From NCBI RefSeq assembly GCF_033441515.1, contig NZ_JAWQJT010000003.1, forward strand, positions 1,736,001 to 1,800,000: a DNA stretch of 64,000 bases, in the 5' to 3' direction. How positions within the stretch are numbered: the stretch's first letter is position 1; each line of letters begins with the position of its first letter. The translations under genes and the position numbers were made by a program. The notes beneath the pieces are model-generated. The model saw only the letters and a list, made by a program, of their open reading frames with translations, ran no database searches and was not told the DNA's origin. Of the stretch, positions 38,435-46,931 are shown piece after piece. This stretch comes from Amycolatopsis solani (lineage in GTDB: Bacteria > Actinomycetota > Actinomycetes > Mycobacteriales > Pseudonocardiaceae).

Positions 38435-39613
38435 CTAGCCGTGGGTGGCCTCGCGGACCCGGGACACCACCGCGTGACGCTGCCACGCCCGGCTGACCTG
38501 GACCAGCCAAGCCGCCTCCGCCGCGACGTCCGCCTCCACGCCGGGCTGGTCGTCGGGCGTTGTCTTCGCCTGGTCGAAGCGCCGGCCCGCCCGGCCTGCC
38601 TCGATCGCCGCCGCGAGGGTCACCGCCTCGATCGTGGCCGGCAGGTCCGCTTCGCGCACTCCCTCGGTGCGGGCCGCTTGCTCGGCTCGGGCCGGCAGGT
38701 CCGGGTCGAAGTGGGCGCGCAGGGCCAGGTGGCCGTCGCGGATTTCGATGACCCTGCGGTACAGCGCGAACTCCGGGCCGCCCGCCAGTTCGCGGTCCGG
38801 GTCCAGGACGATGCCCGGGACGGCCGTGCGCACGGCCGTCCACAGTGGCTCGATGCGGCGGTACGCGCGGTACGCCCGGACGCGGCCGACCACCGACGAG
38901 ACCGCCGGTGACCACGCGCTGAGCGTCGCGCCCGCCGTCACGAAACCGATCGTCGCCGCGGCGAGGACCGAGGACGGCAGGTCCTCGCGGGCGCCGATGC
39001 GGGCGCTCTGGGCGAGCCGGCGGACGTCGTCGACGTCCCAGAACGTCCACGCGAACGCCGCGCCCACGCCGACGACCAGCAGCCACAGGCCGGCGCGCAG
39101 CGGTCCCGGCTCCGCGTGCCGCGCGCTGCGGACGAACACCGCGAACAGCAGCCCGAGGCTGATCAGGCTGTACAGCAGGAACAACACCTTGTCGGCGAGC
39201 GCGAACGGCAGCGCCGCGGGCGAGAACACGGTGTCGTCGCCGACGCGGCGCGGCTCCGACAGCGTGAAACACACCGCGAGCAGCACCATCGTCGCGCCGG
39301 TGAACAGCGCGTGCGGCGCCAGGCGGGCGCCTTCGCCGCGCCACACCGACTGCGTGAAGGCGACGGCGAACCCGATCGCACCCAGCTTCAGCTCGTCGCC
39401 GGCCAGGCTGAGGATCCACTCGCCCACCGGGCCCGGGCCGACGAGCGCGGCCATCGCCGGCGTCAGCACCATGATGCCGGCGGCGATGCAGATGCCGAAC
39501 CCGGCGAGGAACCACATCGTCCGCACCGGCTGGCTGCGGCGCGCCTCGATGAGCTTGTACCCGAACCCGGCGAAGGCCACCACGCACAGCAGGTAGGCCA
39601 AGGTCTCGATCAC
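38435..39613 (-). CDS. Polytopic membrane protein of the MAB_1171c-like type
   Basis: A 392-residue protein. Seven hydrophobic segments occupy residues 1-240 (first: IETLAYLLCVVAFAGFGYKL), then a soluble cytoplasmic C-terminal domain with YRAYRRIEPLWTAVRTAVPG, EFALYRRVIEIRDGHLAL and RQ-type helices. This build resembles the MAB_1171c-like family that travels with HTH and ImmA/IrrE genes in actinomycetes. The GTG at 39613 overlaps the protease stop by four bases (GTGA). Function is unknown; it may be a transporter or sensor in the operon. Confidence 0.72.
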   Translation of the reverse strand: MIETLAYLLCVVAFAGFGYKLIEARRSQPVRTMWFLAGFGICIAAGIMVLTPAMAALVGPGPVGEWILSLAGDELKLGAIGFAVAFTQSVWRGEGARLAPHALFTGATMVLLAVCFTLSEPRRVGDDTVFSPAALPFALADKVLFLLYSLISLGLLFAVFVRSARHAEPGPLRAGLWLLVVGVGAAFAWTFWDVDDVRRLAQSARIGAREDLPSSVLAAATIGFVTAGATLSAWSPAVSSVVGRVRAYRAYRRIEPLWTAVRTAVPGIVLDPDRELAGGPEFALYRRVIEIRDGHLALRAHFDPDLPARAEQAARTEGVREADLPATIEAVTLAAAIEAGRAGRRFDQAKTTPDDQPGVEADVAAEAAWLVQVSRAWQRHAVVSRVREATHG

Positions 39614-40176
39614 GGCGAACGGCGGCGCGACCGCCCGAACAGCGAGTCGAAGCGCCGCACGCCTTCGGGCACGTCGGCAGCCGGCTCGCGCCGCTCCTCC
39701 GGCCGCACCACGCGCTGCGCGAGCAGGCTGGCGACCAGCTCCGCTTCCTGTTCCTCGACCTCGCTGTAGGTGGTCCGCCCGAGCACCCGCCGCACCAGCT
39801 CGGGCGAGAGGTGCGGCATCAGCTGACGCCCGGCGGCGGCGTCGATGGCCACCCCGTCGGCGCCGGCGTCGGAACCGACGTGGCCGCACAGGAGGTGCCC
39901 GACCTCGTGCAGCAGGATGTGCCGCCGGTGCAGGGCGGTCGTGTCGGTCGGGTAGAGGATGTAGTCGGCGCGTTCGGTGCTCATCAGCAACCCGCAGGGC
40001 GCGCCTTCCGGCGCGCTGACCGGCATGAGCTCGATGGGCCGCCCGCGTTCGGCCGCCAGCCCGGCGACGAACGCCTCGGCGTCGAACGGCTCGGGCAGGC
40101 TGACGGCATCGGCGACTCGCCGGGCCCGCAGCCACAACGCACGCCCCGGCCGCCGCCGCAAGGATGGTTGCCGCAC
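39610..40176 (-). CDS. ImmA/IrrE-family metallo-endopeptidase
   Basis: A 188-residue zinc protease of the family that cleaves HTH repressors. The zinc motif HEVGH lies near residue 90 in HRRHILLHEVGHLLCGHV, with a downstream acidic helix (YSEVEEQEAELVASLLA) supplying the third ligand. The GTG at 40176 has GGAGG seven bases upstream. It sits in an operon with an XRE regulator upstream and a membrane protein downstream, the setting expected for a repressor-protease switch. Confidence 0.88.
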   Translation of the reverse strand: MRQPSLRRRPGRALWLRARRVADAVSLPEPFDAEAFVAGLAAERGRPIELMPVSAPEGAPCGLLMSTERADYILYPTDTTALHRRHILLHEVGHLLCGHVGSDAGADGVAIDAAAGRQLMPHLSPELVRRVLGRTTYSEVEEQEAELVASLLAQRVVRPEERREPAADVPEGVRRFDSLFGRSRRRSP

Positions 40177-40178
40177 TT

Positions 40179-40640
40179 TCAGGCCTCCTCCACCACGCCC
40201 CGCACGAACGGCTCCAGCCGGTTCAACGCGGCGGACCCCGCGGGGATACGCGGCCGGATCACCTTCGGACGCGCGGTTTCCGGGCAGGGTTCCGCCTCGG
40301 CGAATCGGACACCCGGACGGCCCAGTCCGCCCGGCGCGACGCTATCCCACGGACCGGCTCCCGGGAACGGCGGCTGGTCGCGGCTCGCTCGCGGAGTGGT
40401 GCCGGAGTGGTCCGGGGCTTCGCGCGGAAGAGGTTCTCGGCGGCTCGCCCCGGCGGACGCTGCAGCTCCCGGCCGACTCAACGGCCCGAGCGCATGAGGT
40501 TCTCCGCGGGCTGCCCCGGCGGGCGCTGCAGCTCCCGGCCGATCCAGCGGCCCGAGCGGCAGGTGCCCACGCCGGCCCGATCCCGAGGCCGGCTCGTTCA
40601 GCCCGGGCGAACCCCCTGCTCCCCTGCGCGCGCCAGGCAC
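40179..40640 (-). CDS. Low-complexity protein with two 22-residue repeats (153 aa)
   Basis: Function not recognised. AAGGAG lies seven bases before the GTG at 40640, which starts two bases after the XRE stop. Its own stop lies two bases before the protease start and its last codons carry the protease's ribosome site, so it fits exactly between them. The product is Pro/Ala/Gly/Arg-rich and contains a tandem repeat (LGPLDRPGAAAPAGAARGEP and LGPLSRPGAAASAGASRREP). A more ordinary C-terminus follows (RLEPFVRGVVEEA). It could be a disordered linker or substrate protein of the switch, or a spacer that only looks coding. Confidence 0.5.
   Translation of the reverse strand: MPGARRGAGGSPGLNEPASGSGRRGHLPLGPLDRPGAAAPAGAARGEPHALGPLSRPGAAASAGASRREPLPREAPDHSGTTPRASRDQPPFPGAGPWDSVAPGGLGRPGVRFAEAEPCPETARPKVIRPRIPAGSAALNRLEPFVRGVVEEA
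40430..40561 (-). repeat. 66-bp tandem repeat, two copies
   Basis: Copies begin at 40430 and 40496 (GAGGTTCTC start, GCTGCAGCTCCCGGCCGA core). The period is exactly 22 codons, so the reading frame of the overlapping ORF is kept. Mismatches are mostly single substitutions. Confidence 0.75.
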
Positions 40641-40641
40641 C

Positions 40642-41076
40642 TCAGCTCTCCTTCTTCGCGCCGCCGCGGCCGGCCTCCCTCCGGGCTATCGCGTCGATCA
40701 TGTCGCTGATCGTGTCGAGGCCGTCGGCCGACAGGGTCACCGCGCGCAGGGCCAGGTCGCGGACGCCCGCGTCGCGCAGTGCGCCCAGCAGGGCCAGCTC
40801 CTCCGCGATCTTCTTGCTCTGCTCGTCGTCGAAGAAGTACGCCGGGGGCACGCCGAAGAAGCGCGCGAGTGCTTCGAGGTGGCGCTTGGTCGGGTTGTCG
40901 CGGCGGCCCGTGCGCAGCTGCCAGAGGTACGTCGTCGAAAAGCTCTCGCCGGTCGCCTCGCGGCAGGCCTTCGCGACCTCTTCGTTGCTGTACGGCTCCC
41001 GATCGGGCCTGCGGACCACGTGGAACAGCCGGTCGATCTTGTCGGCCAGCGTCGACTTTCCGGGCTCCTTGACCAC
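40642..41076 (-). CDS. XRE-family regulator, EspR-like
   Basis: A 144-residue helix-turn-helix protein. Residues 10-85 (YSNEEVAKACREATGESFST, TYLWQLRTGRRDNPTKRHLE and RFFGVPPAYFFDD) match the long-HTH type of actinobacterial repressors related to EspR. A C-terminal helical dimerisation part (LALLGALRDAGVRDLALRAV) follows. GTG start behind GGGAGAGCATC. First gene of a four-gene operon with an ImmA/IrrE protease, which may cleave it. Direct repeats spaced 22 bp lie immediately upstream. Confidence 0.88.
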   Translation of the reverse strand: MVKEPGKSTLADKIDRLFHVVRRPDREPYSNEEVAKACREATGESFSTTYLWQLRTGRRDNPTKRHLEALARFFGVPPAYFFDDEQSKKIAEELALLGALRDAGVRDLALRAVTLSADGLDTISDMIDAIARREAGRGGAKKES

Positions 41077-41089
41077 GATGCTCTCCCTC

Positions 41090-41122
41090 AGCTGCCAGGC
41101 GTATTCATCTTAGCTGAAAGGC
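41090..41122. promoter_or_regulatory. Direct-repeat operator candidate upstream of the XRE gene
   Basis: AGCTGCCAGGC (41090-41100) and AGCTGAAAGGC (41112-41122) are repeated with 22-bp spacing, two helical turns, just upstream of the XRE start. A protein binding one face of the helix, such as the XRE product, would fit. Confidence 0.45.
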
Positions 41123-41135
41123 AAACACCATTGAT

Positions 41136-41993
41136 CTACGCAAGTTTGATGCGGGGCCGTGGCTGGCACCGGGGGCAGGAGAACGACGACCGGTTCATGA
41201 ACGGCTCCCGCCGGATCGCCGTGCCGCAGCGGTGGCACGGCAGGCCTTCCTGGCCGTACGCGTCCAGGGACCGGTCGAAGTAGCCGGACTGCCCGTTCAC
41301 GTTCACGTACAGCGCGTCGAACGACGTCCCGCCCGCGCCCAGGGCCGCGTTCATCACGTCCGAGGCCGCGGACAGCAGCTCGCGAACCTTCGCCGTGGTC
41401 AGCTTCTCGGTCGGGCGGGCCCAGTGGAGCCGCGCGCGCCACAGCGCCTCGTCCGCGTAGATGTTGCCGATGCCCGACACCAGGGTCTGGTCGAGCAGGG
41501 CGCGCTTGACCTCCGTGCGCCGGGACTTCAGCGCGCGCACCGCCGCGTCGAGGTCGAACGCCGGGTCCATCGGGTCGCGGGCGATGTGCGCGATCGTGTC
41601 CGGGAGCAGCACGTCGTTGAGGTCGTCGAGGGCCAGGCCGCCGAACGTCCGCTGGTCGACGAAGCGCAGCTCCGGCCCGTCGTCGTCGAAGCGCAGCCGG
41701 ACGCGCAGGTGCTTCTCGTCCGGCGCGCCCTCGGGCTGGACGAGCATCTGCCCGCTCATCCCGAGGTGCGCCAGCAGCGCCTCCTTGTCCGAAAGCTCGA
41801 GCCACAGGTACTTGCCGCGGCGCCGCGCCGCCTCGACGCGGGTGCCGCTCAGCCGCCGCGTGAAGTCCTCCGCACCCAGCGCGTGCCGCCGGATGGCGCG
41901 CGGGTGCAGGACCTTCGCCTCGCGGATGGTCCGGCCCGCGACGTGCGCCTGCAGGCCCAGGCGGACGACTTCGACCTCGGGGAGTTCGGGCAT
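41136..41993 (-). CDS. mutM: Formamidopyrimidine-DNA glycosylase
   Basis: A 285-residue base-excision repair enzyme for oxidised purines. The N-terminal catalytic [10 protein letters not shown] is intact, so P2 and E3 are present. Other conserved residues lie in [11 protein letters not shown] (Lys) and [12 protein letters not shown] (Asn). The C-terminal zinc finger CHRC...CPRC is complete. It lies downstream of rnc as in mycobacteria, but here a polysaccharide lyase gene separates the two; the gap to that gene is 30 bases. Confidence 0.97.
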   Translation of the reverse strand: MPELPEVEVVRLGLQAHVAGRTIREAKVLHPRAIRRHALGAEDFTRRLSGTRVEAARRRGKYLWLELSDKEALLAHLGMSGQMLVQPEGAPDEKHLRVRLRFDDDGPELRFVDQRTFGGLALDDLNDVLLPDTIAHIARDPMDPAFDLDAAVRALKSRRTEVKRALLDQTLVSGIGNIYADEALWRARLHWARPTEKLTTAKVRELLSAASDVMNAALGAGGTSFDALYVNVNGQSGYFDRSLDAYGQEGLPCHRCGTAIRREPFMNRSSFSCPRCQPRPRIKLA

Positions 41994-42023
41994 GCGTTCA
42001 TTGTGCCCGCCGGGTACGACAGT

Positions 42024-43379
42024 TTATGGGGCGGTGGGTCCGACGTCGGCCTTCGTCAGCGGAACCCGGGTCGCCCCGGACGCGAAGTACTCGTCGGCGC
42101 CGACGTCGTAGGCGCCGCCGCGGGCCTGCAGGTCGAAGTCCTTCGCCGCCGACGGGTACGAGCCCACCCCCGCGTCGATCGCCGGGCTCCCGGCCGCCAG
42201 CCGGTACAGCCCGGCCGCGTCCTTGACCAGCTTCGGGTCCACCGACCGCGACGGGATGCCCGCGGTGCCACCGGAGGTGATGTTGCCCTCGTACTTCACC
42301 GTGGACCCGCTCGGCAGCGTCACCAGCGCGCCGGACGTCCCCTTCACGATGTTGTCCGCGACCACGCAGTCCTTCGGCTTGAAGTCGCCGCCGTCGCCGT
42401 CGATCACGCTGTTCGACCCCAGCACCGTGTTGTACGCGACCGTGACGCGGTCCGGGCGGTCGTGCAGCTTGCTCGACGGCCCGCTGTCGGCTTCGTCCCC
42501 GGAGCCGAACACGATCGCGCGGTCACCGCTGTTGGCGACGTAGTTGTTCACGATCTTGTGGTCGTTGCCGTGGAACCGGATGCCCGAGCCGAACAGGAGG
42601 TTGCCCTCGACGACGCTGCGGTTGCCGTGCCGCAGCACGATGTAGCCCTTGCTGTCGCGGATCGTGTTGTACCGCACGACGTTGTCGGACGACTTGACGG
42701 AGATGGCCTCGCTGTCGCCGTCCGCCTTCTCGAAGAGGTTGTTCTCGATCAGCGCGTTCGCGGTGTACGACTGGCGGTCGCTGAGCCCGAGCCGGATCGA
42801 CTCGCCGCCGTTCGAGCCGCTGAACTGGTGGTTGTAGAAGTAGTTGTGGTGCACGTGGACGTGCTTCGCCATGCCGCCGGACGGCCCGAGGATCTGCAGG
42901 AACACGCCCTGGCTGGTGCGGTTCTGGAAGACGTTGCGGTCGAGCACGGTGTCGTCGCCGCTGACCGTCACCCAGTTCCCGCCCGTCGTGAGCTGGAAGT
43001 CGTTGCGGGTCAGGCGGTTGTTCGCCGCGCCGGCCGGCACGGTCAGCGCGGCGCCGCCCCGGAACTTGAACCCCCGCAGCACCACGTTCGAGACGCCGCT
43101 CGCGAAGGCGAACGTCTTCGAGCCGGTGATGGTGGCCTGGCCGGTGTGCTCGGCGGCGACGGTCACGGGCGCGGCACTCGTGCCGGACCGCTTGATCGAG
43201 AGCGTCGAGCCCGCCGCGTACGAGCCGTCGGCGAGCGTGATCGTGTCGCCGGGATTCGCCTTGTCCAGCGCGGACTGCAGGGCCGACAGCGATGTGACGC
43301 GGATCGGCGCGGCCGAAGCGGCCGGCCCGGGGACGACGACGAGCGCCGCCCCGATCAGGGGAACCAAGAAAAGACGCAT
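42024..43379 (-). CDS. Secreted polysaccharide lyase, PL6-like right-handed beta-helix
   Basis: A 451-residue exported protein. It has a Sec signal peptide (MRLFLVPLIGAALVVVPGPA, cleavage near SAAPI) and a parallel beta-helix with many N-asparagine ladder repeats. The PL6 catalytic region is recognisable: SEAISVKSSDNVVRYNTIRD (Lys) and YIVLRHGNRSVVEGN (Arg). PL6 enzymes cleave alginate or dermatan-type uronates by elimination. It sits inside a housekeeping block between rnc and mutM, which is unusual. A GATGATCATC palindrome lies 34 bases upstream at 43413. The true substrate is unknown. Confidence 0.85.
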   Translation of the reverse strand: MRLFLVPLIGAALVVVPGPAASAAPIRVTSLSALQSALDKANPGDTITLADGSYAAGSTLSIKRSGTSAAPVTVAAEHTGQATITGSKTFAFASGVSNVVLRGFKFRGGAALTVPAGAANNRLTRNDFQLTTGGNWVTVSGDDTVLDRNVFQNRTSQGVFLQILGPSGGMAKHVHVHHNYFYNHQFSGSNGGESIRLGLSDRQSYTANALIENNLFEKADGDSEAISVKSSDNVVRYNTIRDSKGYIVLRHGNRSVVEGNLLFGSGIRFHGNDHKIVNNYVANSGDRAIVFGSGDEADSGPSSKLHDRPDRVTVAYNTVLGSNSVIDGDGGDFKPKDCVVADNIVKGTSGALVTLPSGSTVKYEGNITSGGTAGIPSRSVDPKLVKDAAGLYRLAAGSPAIDAGVGSYPSAAKDFDLQARGGAYDVGADEYFASGATRVPLTKADVGPTAP

Positions 43380-43468
43380 CCGCCCTACCTCTCAGTGGTT
43401 GCAAGCGCGGCGGATGATCATCACGCTACTGAGTGGCGGGCGGAACCGTCAACGAAAGTTCCCGGTGA

Positions 43469-44218
43469 TCAGGACTCCGGGTCGTCCTTCTTCTGCGCTT
43501 CGAGTTCGGCGGACAGCGAACGCCACGCCGTCTCGGCGGCCTTCTGCTCCGCTTCCTTCTTCGTCGACCCCGAGCCGTCGCCCAGCGGACGCGAAGCGAC
43601 CAGCACCGTGGCCGTGAACTCCTTGCGGTGGTCCGGCCCGGTGTCCTCGACCTTGTACTCGGGCACGCCGAGACCGGCCGAAGCGGTCAGCTCCTGCAGG
43701 CTCGTCTTCCAGTCGAGCCCGGCCCCGCGCAGCGGCGCTTCGGCGAGCAAGCCGTCGAAGAGGTGGTGCACGAGCTTGCGGGCGATCTCGATGCCGTGCG
43801 CGAGGTACGTCGCACCGATCACCGCCTCCAGGCCGTCGGCGAGGATGCTCGCCTTGTCCCGGCCGCCGGTGAGCTCTTCGCCCTTGCCGAGCAGCAGGTG
43901 CGCCCCGAGCCCGCCCTCGCCGAGCCCGCGCGCGACCCGGGCCAGCGCGTGCATGTTGACGACGCTGGCGCGGAGCTTCGCGAGCTGACCTTCGGGCAGG
44001 TCGGGATGCGTGTTGTACAGGTGATCGGTGACGACCAGGCCGAGCACGGCGTCACCGAGGAACTCCAGCCGCTCGTTCGGCGGCAGGCCCCCGTTCTCGT
44101 ACGCGTACGAGCGATGGGTCAGCGACAGCCCGAGCAGCTCGGGGTCGAGTGTGACCCCGAGCGCTTCGAGCAACGGCGCCGTGTCGGCTGGTGGTCCCCC
44201 GGGCGTCTTGCCCCCCAT
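43469..44218 (-). CDS. rnc: Ribonuclease III
   Basis: A 249-residue double-strand-specific endoribonuclease for rRNA and mRNA processing. The signature [20 protein letters not shown] carries catalytic Glu/Asp; the second acidic pair lies in [20 protein letters not shown]-terminal dsRNA-binding domain follows ([20 protein letters not shown] to [18 protein letters not shown]). ATG at 44218, 13 bases after rpmF. Family length and order are normal. Confidence 0.97.
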   Translation of the reverse strand: MGGKTPGGPPADTAPLLEALGVTLDPELLGLSLTHRSYAYENGGLPPNERLEFLGDAVLGLVVTDHLYNTHPDLPEGQLAKLRASVVNMHALARVARGLGEGGLGAHLLLGKGEELTGGRDKASILADGLEAVIGATYLAHGIEIARKLVHHLFDGLLAEAPLRGAGLDWKTSLQELTASAGLGVPEYKVEDTGPDHRKEFTATVLVASRPLGDGSGSTKKEAEQKAAETAWRSLSAELEAQKKDDPES

Positions 44219-44231
44219 GTCGGCTACCCGA

Positions 44232-44414
44232 TCAGGCGGGCTCGACGACCTGGCGACCGTTGTGCTGGCCGCACGACGGGCACGCGATGTGCTGGAGCTT
44301 CGGCTGCTTGCAGGCGCGGTTGGAGCAGGGCACCAGCTGCACCGGAGCCGCCTTCCACTGGCTGCGGCGGGAGCGCGTGTTGGATCGCGACATCTTCCGC
44401 TTCGGGACGGCCAC
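44232..44414 (-). CDS. rpmF: 50S ribosomal protein L32
   Basis: A 60-residue ribosomal protein starting [20 protein letters not shown], the standard L32 N-terminus. It retains a zinc-ribbon (CSNRACK and CPSC), so it is the C+ form. GTG start with AAGGAG upstream. It lies between the DUF177 gene and rnc, the usual actinobacterial order. Confidence 0.97.
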   Translation of the reverse strand: MAVPKRKMSRSNTRSRRSQWKAAPVQLVPCSNRACKQPKLQHIACPSCGQHNGRQVVEPA

Positions 44415-44484
44415 GAGTAGATCTCCTTAAGACGGTCTGCTCGCGGTGCGAGCGAACTTCCTCCGCAACGAGCTGGGTCGCTCG

Positions 44485-45087
44485 TCAGGCTTGCTCAGCG
44501 GGACCCGGCGCAGGCTTTTCGCCCGCATTCTCGTCGAAGCGCTCGACCAGTGCGGCCCACCGAGGGTCTATCTTCTCATGCCCGTGTCCGGGCTCGAGAT
44601 CGGCCCACTTGACGCCGCAGTCGATGCACAGCCCGGCGCAGTCTTCGGTGCACAGCGGGGCCAGCGGCAGGGCCAGCACGATCGCGTCGCGGACGATGGG
44701 CTCGAGGTCGATCCGGTCGTCGACCAGGCGGGGGATCTCGTCCTCGTCGGTGGTCTCCTCGGTGGCCGACCCCGGGTAGGCGAACAGCTCCTGGACCTCG
44801 ACCTCGACCTCCTCGGTCAGCGGGTCGAGGCAGCGGGCGCAGGTGCCCTTCGCGACGGCCGTCGCGGTGCCGCTGACCAGGACGCCTTCGACGACGGACT
44901 CGAGCAGCAGGTCGAGCTTCAGCCCGGAGCCGGCTTCGATGGTGATGACGTCGGGGACGCCGAGCGGCGTCTCCACCGGCACGCTGCGCGTCAGGGCGCG
45001 GCTGAGGCCGGCGTGACGGCCGAGCTCACGGGTGTCGATCACCCACGGGCTGCGGTCGTCGAGCTGGGGGGTCTTGTTCTCGGACAT
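44485..45087 (-). CDS. DUF177 (YceD-like) protein, rRNA accumulation factor
   Basis: A 200-residue protein of the family that precedes rpmF in most bacteria and affects 23S rRNA levels. The start is the ATG at 45087 ([20 protein letters not shown]). Conserved features are [10 protein letters not shown] in the middle and, near the C-terminus, [13 protein letters not shown], suggesting metal binding. A 70-base gap separates it from rpmF. Confidence 0.9.
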   Translation of the reverse strand: MSENKTPQLDDRSPWVIDTRELGRHAGLSRALTRSVPVETPLGVPDVITIEAGSGLKLDLLLESVVEGVLVSGTATAVAKGTCARCLDPLTEEVEVEVQELFAYPGSATEETTDEDEIPRLVDDRIDLEPIVRDAIVLALPLAPLCTEDCAGLCIDCGVKWADLEPGHGHEKIDPRWAALVERFDENAGEKPAPGPAEQA

Positions 45088-45168
45088 CCAGTCCAGGGTA
45101 CGCACCGGGTGCCACCGCTCTTGAGCTGGGACGTCATCGGCGGGTGCGGGGCGGCTCGCCCGGACGTA

Positions 45169-45215
45169 GTGAATGACTCATTCCTGTCGCCGGACGACAG
45201 GAATGAGTCATTCAC
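45169..45215. repeat. Dispersed palindromic repeat, copy 2 (21-bp arms)
   Basis: Same element as at 7353: arms containing AATGACTCATTCCTGTCG and its complement around the spacer CCGGA. It lies in the 167-base gap between sepIVA and the DUF177 gene, so it may form a hairpin in that transcript. Confidence 0.9.
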
Positions 45216-45254
45216 GTCAGCGGGAGCGAGGCGCGGCGGCCGTCGAGAGGCCGG

Positions 45255-45983
45255 TCACACCTGGTAGTCGTACAGCGTAGGGCGGCCGCCGCCGGTCGGG
45301 AGGTTCGCCGGGGAGCGCAGGTGGTTGCGGCCCGAGTCCACGGTCCGCAGCGTCGTCGCCAGCAGCTCCGAGAACTCCGCCAGCTTGCCATCCACGTAGG
45401 CGTCGCAGTCCTGGCGCTGGCGGTCGGCCTCCGCGTGGGCCTCGTCGACGATGCGGGCCGACTCGGCGTGCGCGGCCTGGACGACCTCGGTCTGCGCGAC
45501 CAGGCGGGACTGCTCCGCGCGGCCGTCCTCGATGGCGCGGTCGTAGGCGTCGCGGCCGGCCTGGATCATGCGCTCGGATTCGGCGCGGGAGCGGTCGGTG
45601 AGGTTCTGGTACTCGGCTTGGCCCGCCGCGACCGTGCGGTCGGCCTGGTCGTGGGCGTCGGCGAGCATCTGCTCGGCGCGGGCGCGCGCGTCGGCCAGGA
45701 TGCGCTCGGCTTCGTCGGTCGCTTCGGCGATGGTCCGCTCGGCCTCGGCGTTCGCGCCCGCGACCGCTTCCCCGGCCTCCTTGCGGGCGGCGTGGATCAG
45801 GTCGTCGCGCTTGTCGAGGACGTCCTGGGCGTCGTCGACCTCCGCGGGCAGCGCGTCGCGGACGTCGTCGAGGAGTTCGAGCACGTCGCCGCGAGGCACC
45901 ACGCAACTGGACGTCATCGGGACGCCGCGCGCCTCCTCGACGATGGTGACGAGCTCGTCGAGCGCCTCGAAAACCCGGTACAC
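45255..45983 (-). CDS. sepIVA: DivIVA-family septation/elongation protein, SepIVA-like
   Basis: A 242-residue cytoplasmic coiled-coil protein. It starts at the GTG 45983 with TTGGAG upstream (MYRVFEALDELVTIVEEARG), the SepIVA-type N-terminus, followed by GDVLELLDDVRDALPAEVDD. A long charged Ala/Glu/Arg coiled coil runs from about residue 65 to 220 (ADARARAEQMLADAHDQADR). It is the positional counterpart of mycobacterial Rv2927c, upstream of the DUF177-rpmF-rnc genes. It likely organises membrane domains or septum and pole growth. Confidence 0.9.
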   Translation of the reverse strand: MYRVFEALDELVTIVEEARGVPMTSSCVVPRGDVLELLDDVRDALPAEVDDAQDVLDKRDDLIHAARKEAGEAVAGANAEAERTIAEATDEAERILADARARAEQMLADAHDQADRTVAAGQAEYQNLTDRSRAESERMIQAGRDAYDRAIEDGRAEQSRLVAQTEVVQAAHAESARIVDEAHAEADRQRQDCDAYVDGKLAEFSELLATTLRTVDSGRNHLRSPANLPTGGGRPTLYDYQV

Positions 45984-46047
45984 GGCAACTCCAATCCCCT
46001 GTCGCTGTGACCAGTCTGCCCGTTGCCCGCGCCGAACCGGTGAAAGC

Positions 46048-46083
46048 GCACGGCGCCGGGCGTGTCCTCCCCCGGCGCCGTGC
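46048..46083 (-). terminator. Terminator after the tandem RNase gene
   Basis: GCACGGCGCCGGG and its perfect 13-bp complement enclose a ten-base loop; the stem begins eight bases after the RNase stop on the minus strand. It should separate this gene from sepIVA. Confidence 0.8.
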
Positions 46084-46090
46084 CCGGAGA

Positions 46091-46789
46091 TCAGGAGTTC
46101 AGGTCGATCCGCTTGAAGGTGGCGTAGTGGTCGGGGGTGTAGGCCAGCTCGCCGGCCTGGCCCGAGATCACCCGGTCGTTCGTGCCCACCGCGAACAGCT
46201 TGTAGTAGCCGGACGCGCAGGCCGGGAGCACGCCTTCGCGGTTTTCGTACGTCGTGCCGGCCGAGGTGCCGTTCCGGGCGTTGTCCACGACCGTGCGGGC
46301 CGCGGCCGACAGCTGCGAGTAGCCGATCTTCGCCAGGCCCGAGAGGTCGCCGCAGGCGTGGGTCGAGCCGCCGCCGACGTCGATCACCTGGAACGTCGCG
46401 TAGTGGTCGCCTGTGTAGAAGTACTCGCCGCCCGAGCCGGTCACGATGCGGCGCGTGCCGCGGGTGCTCGAACCCGGGGTCGGCACCGTGTACTCGTGGT
46501 AGTAGCCCGACGCGCAGGACGGGAGGATGCCTTCCCGGTTGTCGAAGACGACTCCGTCGTTCTTCGGGTACGGGAACGGGCCACCCTTCTGGATGAGGTT
46601 GTACGTCGTCGTCGCCTCCGCCGGCAGCGACGAAAGCGCCTTGTGCGTGAAGCCGGAGAGGTCGCCGCAGGAGTTCTGCGCGACGACCGCAGGCGAAGCC
46701 GTCACCGCTTCGGCGGCGGTGACCCCCATGGACAGCGTGGCCAGGAGCGCGAAGAGGACCGCGACCAGGCGAGATCGGTAGTTGGTCAT
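46091..46789 (-). CDS. Secreted guanyl-specific ribonuclease with two tandem RNase Sa-like domains
   Basis: A 232-residue exported protein: signal peptide (residues 1-28, helix LVAVLFALLATLSMGV) and two N1/T1-type microbial RNase domains (about 40-140 and 145-230). Domain 1 keeps the RNase Sa catalytic set: E99 in YYHEYTV, arginines in TRGTRRIV and H129 in GDHYATF. Domain 2 keeps NREGVLP (guanine loop) and H221, but YYHEYTV has become YYKLFAV, so the general base is lost (L198) and the arginine loop is shorter. It is therefore probably a catalytic domain plus a binding-only copy. Role: extracellular RNA degradation or competition. Confidence 0.9.
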   Translation of the reverse strand: MTNYRSRLVAVLFALLATLSMGVTAAEAVTASPAVVAQNSCGDLSGFTHKALSSLPAEATTTYNLIQKGGPFPYPKNDGVVFDNREGILPSCASGYYHEYTVPTPGSSTRGTRRIVTGSGGEYFYTGDHYATFQVIDVGGGSTHACGDLSGLAKIGYSQLSAAARTVVDNARNGTSAGTTYENREGVLPACASGYYKLFAVGTNDRVISGQAGELAYTPDHYATFKRIDLNS

Positions 46790-46931
46790 TTTCGGACCGT
46801 AACCCGATCGGATGATCGTCAGAAGGCGGGAACGTGAACTCCGCCACCCCGGACCGCAAGTCCCGACGAACGTAGGGGGCCGAACGACGGGAACCCCGCG
46901 TCCCGGGTTGCGGGAAGTCTCTTGTGGAGGG

